This document shows, piece by piece, positions 60,829 to 64,000 of a DNA stretch of 64,000 bases. The translations under genes were made by a program, and so were the position numbers. The stretch spans positions 6,138,001 to 6,202,000 of the forward strand of contig NZ_AP022588.1 in the NCBI RefSeq assembly GCF_010731735.1, in the 5' to 3' direction. The notes beneath the pieces were generated by a model. It saw nothing but the letters and a program-made list of their open reading frames with translations, did no database searches and was not told the DNA's origin. Every line of letters begins with the position of its first letter. The stretch's first letter is position 1. This DNA comes from Mycolicibacterium sediminis (GTDB lineage: Bacteria; Actinomycetota; Actinomycetes; Mycobacteriales; Mycobacteriaceae).

Positions 60829-61083
60829 ATGGGAGTGGCCGAGGTGCTCGTGGTGGTCGCCGTCGGGGTGTTCTTCTCGGCCCTCATGGTGGTGATGGTC
60901 CGCCGGCGCGACCGACGGCGGACCGCGTTCTGGGCGAGCGGCGGGGGCTCGGTCGCGGGCGGGACGTCGGGCCCCGGCGTGTACCACGCCACCGATGGCG
61001 GCGGCGGGAGCTGCGGTGGCGGCTCGTCGTGCGGTGGCGGCTCGTCGTGCGGAGGCGGTGGCTGCGGGGGCGGAAGCAGCTGA
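60829..61083 (+). CDS. small membrane protein with Gly/Cys-rich tail
   Basis: 84 residues: a single N-terminal membrane helix (MGVAEVLVVVAVGVFFSALM) with RRRDRRR immediately after it, then a low-complexity C-terminus in which GGGSSC units repeat three times, with four cysteines in all and SS at the end. The cationic flank favours an inside-facing tail. Family resembles other Gly/Cys-tailed proteins that accompany GRDP-like genes. Function unknown; the tail could be modified or bind metal. Confidence 0.7.
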   Translation: MGVAEVLVVVAVGVFFSALMVVMVRRRDRRRTAFWASGGGSVAGGTSGPGVYHATDGGGGSCGGGSSCGGGSSCGGGGCGGGSS

Positions 61084-61134
61084 CCTCCGTTCCGGTCACG
61101 CGCCTCCCGCGATCGGGTGGTGCGATCAGGCAAG

Positions 61135-61845
61135 ATGAGCGCCATGGACAGCGGTGTGAGTTCACCCCGGGTGCTCGTGGTCGACGACGATCCCGACGTG
61201 CTCGCGTCGCTCGAGCGCGGCCTGCGGCTGTCCGGGTTCGAGGTGTTCACCGCGGTCGACGGGGCCGAGGCGCTGCGCAGCGCCACCGAGACCCGGCCCG
61301 ACGCGATCGTCCTCGACATCAACATGCCCGTCCTCGACGGGGTGAGCGTGGTGACGGCCCTGCGCGCGATGGACAACGACGTGCCCGTCTGCGTGCTGTC
61401 GGCGCGCAGTTCGGTCGACGACCGGGTGGCGGGCCTGGAGGCCGGCGCCGACGACTACCTTGTCAAGCCGTTCGTGCTCGCCGAACTGGTGGCCCGGGTG
61501 AAGGCGCTGCTGCGCCGCCGCGGGTCGACCGCAACGTTCTCGTCGGAGACCATCTCGGTGGGCCCGCTCGAGGTGGACATCCCCGGTCGCCGCGCCCGCG
61601 TCAACGGCGCCGACGTCGACCTGACGAAGCGCGAGTTCGACCTGCTGGCCGTCCTCGCCGAGCACAAGACGGCGGTGCTGTCCCGCGCGCAGCTGCTCGA
61701 GCTGGTGTGGGGTTACGACTTCGCCGCCGACACCAACGTGGTCGACGTGTTCATCGGGTACCTGCGCCGCAAGCTGGAGGCGGGCGGCGCGCCGCGACTG
61801 CTGCACACGGTGCGGGGCGTGGGGTTCGTGCTCAGGCAGCAGTAA
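61135..61845 (+). CDS. prrA: PrrA response regulator
   Basis: 236-residue OmpR-type regulator: receiver domain (~10-125) with acidic pocket DDDPDVLASLERGL, phospho-acceptor Asp in IVLDINMPVLDG, and K in LVKPFVL; C-terminal winged helix (~145-236) LTKREFDLLAVLAEHKTAV and NVVDVFIGYLRRKLE. Nearly identical to M. tuberculosis PrrA as I recall, including 236 aa if the ATG at 61135 is used; an ATG at 61144 preceded by CAAGAT is the alternative. Essential regulator in mycobacteria. Operon with prrB. Confidence 0.97.
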   Translation: MSAMDSGVSSPRVLVVDDDPDVLASLERGLRLSGFEVFTAVDGAEALRSATETRPDAIVLDINMPVLDGVSVVTALRAMDNDVPVCVLSARSSVDDRVAGLEAGADDYLVKPFVLAELVARVKALLRRRGSTATFSSETISVGPLEVDIPGRRARVNGADVDLTKREFDLLAVLAEHKTAVLSRAQLLELVWGYDFAADTNVVDVFIGYLRRKLEAGGAPRLLHTVRGVGFVLRQQ

Positions 61846-61850
61846 GGGCC

Positions 61851-63203
61851 GTGAACCTGCTGTCCAGGATCTTCCGCCGCACCCCGTCACTGCGGACGCG
61901 CGTGGCGTTCGCCACAGCCGTCGCCGCCGCGATCGTGGTGGGGATCGTGGGCACGATCGTCTGGATCGGCGTCACGAACGACCGCAAGGAACGTCTCGAC
62001 CGCCGCCTCGACGAGGCCGCCGGATTCGCGATCCCGTTCCTCCCCCGCGGTCTTGACCAGATCCCGCGGTCCCCCAACGACGCCGACGCGGTCATCACCG
62101 TCCGGCAGGACGGCAACGTCACGTCCAACTCGCGGGTCATCCTGCCCGATCTCGAGCCGGGTTACGCCGACACCGTCGTGGGCGGCGTGCGGTACCGCGT
62201 CCGCACCGTCGAGTTCCGGGTGGCGGGCATCGACGCGCCGGAGATGTCGGTCGCCGTCGGCGCGACCTACGACTCCACGATCTCCGACACGAACAGCCTG
62301 CACCGTCGCGTCATCGTCATCTGCTCCTTCGCGATCGGCGCGGCAGCGGTGGCGGGCTGGCTGCTCGCGGCGTTCGCCGTGCGTCCGCTCAAGCGGCTGG
62401 CGCAGCAGACCCGCGCCATCGACCTCGGCGGTGACGAGCCCGACGTCGAGGTGCGCGGCGCGACGGAGGCCGTCGAGATCGCCGACGCCGTCAACGGCCT
62501 GGTGCAGCGCATCTGGGACGAGCAGGACCGGACGAAGTCGGCGCTGGAGTCGGCGCGCGACTTCGCCGCGGTGTCGTCGCACGAGTTGCGCACCCCGCTG
62601 ACGGCGATGCGCACGAACCTCGAAGTGCTTGCGACGCTGGACATGCCGGACGATCAGCGCAAGGAGGTCATCGGCGACGTCATCAGGACGCAGTCGCGGA
62701 TCGAGGCGACGCTGTCGGCCCTCGAGCGGCTGGCACAGGGCGAGCTGTCGACGTCCGACGACCACGTCCCCGTCGACATCACCGAACTCCTGGACCGCGC
62801 CGCCCACGACGCCATGCGGGTCTACCCCGACCTCGACGTGTCACTGGCGCCCGCGCCCACGGTCATCATCCTGGGGCTGCCCGCCGGGCTGCGCCTGGCG
62901 GTCGACAACGCGATCGCCAACGCGGTCAAGCACGGCGGCGCGACGCGCGTCCAGTTGTCGGCGGTCAGTTCCCGGGCGGGTGTGGAGATCGCGGTCGACG
63001 ACGACGGCGTCGGCATCCCCGAGGCGGAGCGCGAGGTGGTGTTCGACCGGTTCTCCCGAGGGTCGACGGCTTCGCATTCGGGCTCCGGCCTCGGATTGGC
63101 GCTGGTGGCCCAGCAGGCCGAATTGCACGGCGGGACGGCCACTCTGGAGTCCAGCCCACTGGGCGGCGCCCGACTCCTGCTGCGGCTGCCCGGTCCGAGC
63201 TAG
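61851..63203 (+). CDS. prrB: PrrB sensor histidine kinase
   Basis: 450-residue membrane histidine kinase: two membrane helices (~17-37 and ~150-172), HAMP (~175-225), phospho-His in ARDFAAVSSHELRTPLTAM, and ATPase motifs AVDNAIANAVKHGG (N), VDDDGVGIPE (G1), SGSGLGLALVAQQAE (G2). GTG start 5 bp after prrA. Partner of PrrA. Overlaps the convergent XRE gene by 4 bp (CTAG). Confidence 0.97.
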   Translation: MNLLSRIFRRTPSLRTRVAFATAVAAAIVVGIVGTIVWIGVTNDRKERLDRRLDEAAGFAIPFLPRGLDQIPRSPNDADAVITVRQDGNVTSNSRVILPDLEPGYADTVVGGVRYRVRTVEFRVAGIDAPEMSVAVGATYDSTISDTNSLHRRVIVICSFAIGAAAVAGWLLAAFAVRPLKRLAQQTRAIDLGGDEPDVEVRGATEAVEIADAVNGLVQRIWDEQDRTKSALESARDFAAVSSHELRTPLTAMRTNLEVLATLDMPDDQRKEVIGDVIRTQSRIEATLSALERLAQGELSTSDDHVPVDITELLDRAAHDAMRVYPDLDVSLAPAPTVIILGLPAGLRLAVDNAIANAVKHGGATRVQLSAVSSRAGVEIAVDDDGVGIPEAEREVVFDRFSRGSTASHSGSGLGLALVAQQAELHGGTATLESSPLGGARLLLRLPGPS

Positions 63204-63466
63204 ATGGCCACCTGCTGATCGGTCGTCCCACGCCAGGCCGCGACGGCGTCCTGCAGGGACATGTCGAGGGCCTGACAGAGACCGACCACCGTGCCGAAAC
63301 TGGGGCTGGGCATCCGACCGACCTCGATCTTGCGCAGGGTCTCCGGTGAGATACCGGCGTCACGGGCGACGGCCTCGGGATCGCGGCCGGCTCGGGCCGT
63401 CCTGATCAGCGAGCCCAGCCGTCGGCCTGCCGCCACCTGCTCGGGACTCAGCGGTACGCGCACCAT
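63200..63466 (-). CDS. XRE-family HTH regulator
   Basis: 88-residue DNA-binding protein: HTH RDPEAVARDAGISPETLRKIE, VGRMPSPSFGTVVGLCQALD. The ATG at 63466 is preferred because TATGCT ends 7 nt upstream, giving a leaderless start; ATG at 63478 in frame. Divergent from the methionine aminopeptidase with two CGGTAT-N4-ATACCG operators between, so it probably represses both. Confidence 0.9.
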   Translation of the reverse strand: MVRVPLSPEQVAAGRRLGSLIRTARAGRDPEAVARDAGISPETLRKIEVGRMPSPSFGTVVGLCQALDMSLQDAVAAWRGTTDQQVAI

Positions 63467-63479
63467 GGGCGTCAGCATA

Positions 63480-63499
63480 GCCGGTATTCAAATACCGGC
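63480..63499. promoter_or_regulatory. XRE operator 1
   Basis: GCCGGTATT-CA-AATACCGGC, perfect 9-bp arms; core CGGTAT-N4-ATACCG. Adjacent to the -10 of the XRE gene (TATGCT). Confidence 0.75.
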
Positions 63500-63513
63500 A
63501 CCTGTTACCGTGG

Positions 63514-63529
63514 CGGTATAACAATACCG
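63514..63529. promoter_or_regulatory. XRE operator 2
   Basis: CGGTATAACAATACCG, same CGGTAT-N4-ATACCG core; centre 32 bp (about three turns) from operator 1. Contains TATAAC, probable -10 of the aminopeptidase gene. Confidence 0.75.
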
Positions 63530-63547
63530 ACGCTGAACGGAGCCCTC

Positions 63548-64000
63548 GTGATCGAACTGAAGACCGCCGACGAGATCGACAGGATGGCGGTCACCGGCCG
63601 ATTCGTGGCGGATACCCTGGCGACGCTGTCGGCCGAGGCAGCGCCCGGGGTGAACCTGATGCAGCTCGAGCACCACGCCCGCACGCTGGTCGCCGACCGC
63701 GGCGCGACGTCCTGCTACTGGGACTACGCGCCATCCTTCGGTCGCGGCCCCTTCCGCAACGTCATCTGCCTGTCGGTGAACGACGCCGTGCTGCACGGCA
63801 TGCCGCACGACTACGTCCTGCGCGACGGTGACGTCCTGACCCTGGACTTCGCGGTGTCGATCGACGGCTGGGTGGCCGATGCCGCGGTGACGGTCATCGT
63901 GGGCGACGCCGCCGACCCCGCGGACGTGGCGCTGATCGAGTCGACGCGCCGGGCGCTGGACGCCGGGATCGCCGCTGCGGTACCCGGCGGGCGGCTGGGC
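63548..64000 (+). CDS. map: type I methionine aminopeptidase (5' part only)
   Basis: First ~151 residues of an M24 aminopeptidase; the gene continues off the right edge. GTG start with GGAG 5 nt upstream. Visible metal and substrate residues: the His in VNDAVLHGMP and the two Asp in LDFAVSIDGWVADAAVTV; the remaining His and two Glu lie beyond the window. Under XRE control, so probably an accessory copy to the housekeeping Map. Confidence 0.9.
   Translation, partial: MIELKTADEIDRMAVTGRFVADTLATLSAEAAPGVNLMQLEHHARTLVADRGATSCYWDYAPSFGRGPFRNVICLSVNDAVLHGMPHDYVLRDGDVLTLDFAVSIDGWVADAAVTVIVGDAADPADVALIESTRRALDAGIAAAVPGGRLG

Noticed and set aside
60970..61080. GGCGGCGGGAGCTGC-type repeats near the Gly/Cys peptide, considered as a CRISPR or minisatellite.
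   Set aside because: No regular spacers; the repeat is the coding sequence of the Gly/Cys tail.

Overview
The window is high-GC DNA from a mycobacterium, most likely an environmental, fast-growing Mycolicibacterium-type species. The evidence is a Ku protein with a long Lys/Ala tail, a SigK/RskA pair, PrrA/PrrB, an EchA6/AccD3 pair, a CtpE-type ATPase, a 13E12-type HNH gene, and many GTG starts with a -10 hexamer 6-7 nt upstream (leaderless style). Gene order resembles the M. tuberculosis Rv0937c-Rv0902c segment as I recall it, interrupted by extra blocks; locus tags cited here come from memory, not from a search.

Layout. 0-5.2 kb: a polyol/sugar uptake and catabolism cluster, with an ABC permease (cut by the window edge), a solute-binding lipoprotein and a SorC-type regulator facing a mannitol-type dehydrogenase and a PfkB kinase. 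5.2-11.6 kb: Ku, an SDR behind a KstR-like box, a dihydrodipicolinate-reductase-like protein, three small secreted Cys-pair proteins, an Nramp transporter, and a fusion of a gamma-glutamylcyclotransferase domain with a poly-gamma-glutamate-hydrolase domain. 11.6-18.3 kb: an amidohydrolase/permease pair, then a compact DUF1365-sigK-rskA operon behind a SigK-type promoter, a GshA-like ligase and a CsbD-like protein. 18.3-22.7 kb: tRNA-Arg(CCT), a ClC exchanger, a universal stress protein, a secreted protein, a nucleotide cyclase and an ANTAR regulator. 22.8-27.1 kb: a thiolase, carotenoid oxygenase and double-HxlR regulator operon, then an Hsp20 gene behind a CIRCE element. 27.1-37.4 kb: an acetyltransferase, cupin, BKACE enzyme, an Rv0909/Rv0910-like toxin-antitoxin pair, CtpE, a beta-lactamase-fold lipoprotein, a metallo-hydrolase, EchA6 and AccD3.

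37.4-61.1 kb looks like an accessory block between accD3 and prrA, which I recall as neighbours in M. tuberculosis. It holds an NrtR-like regulator facing an ADP-ribosylglycohydrolase/phosphatase fusion, the HNH element, a TetR/monooxygenase locus with paired operators, two acyl-CoA ligases, a LysR/HisD-like/nitrilase/NCS1-permease catabolic operon, a small gene bracketed by 32-bp inverted repeats, a three-gene ABC exporter operon with a MerR-type promoter, and a divergent pair made of a GRDP-like protein and a Gly/Cys-rich membrane peptide. The window ends with prrA-prrB and an XRE regulator divergent from a methionine aminopeptidase, with two matching operators between them.

The most useful leads are the ADP-ribose locus (NrtR/ARH-phosphatase), the gamma-glutamyl fusion enzyme, the GRDP/Gly-Cys pair, the inverted-repeat cassette, and several operators that can be read directly from the sequence (SigK, CIRCE, MerR-type, XRE, TetR).
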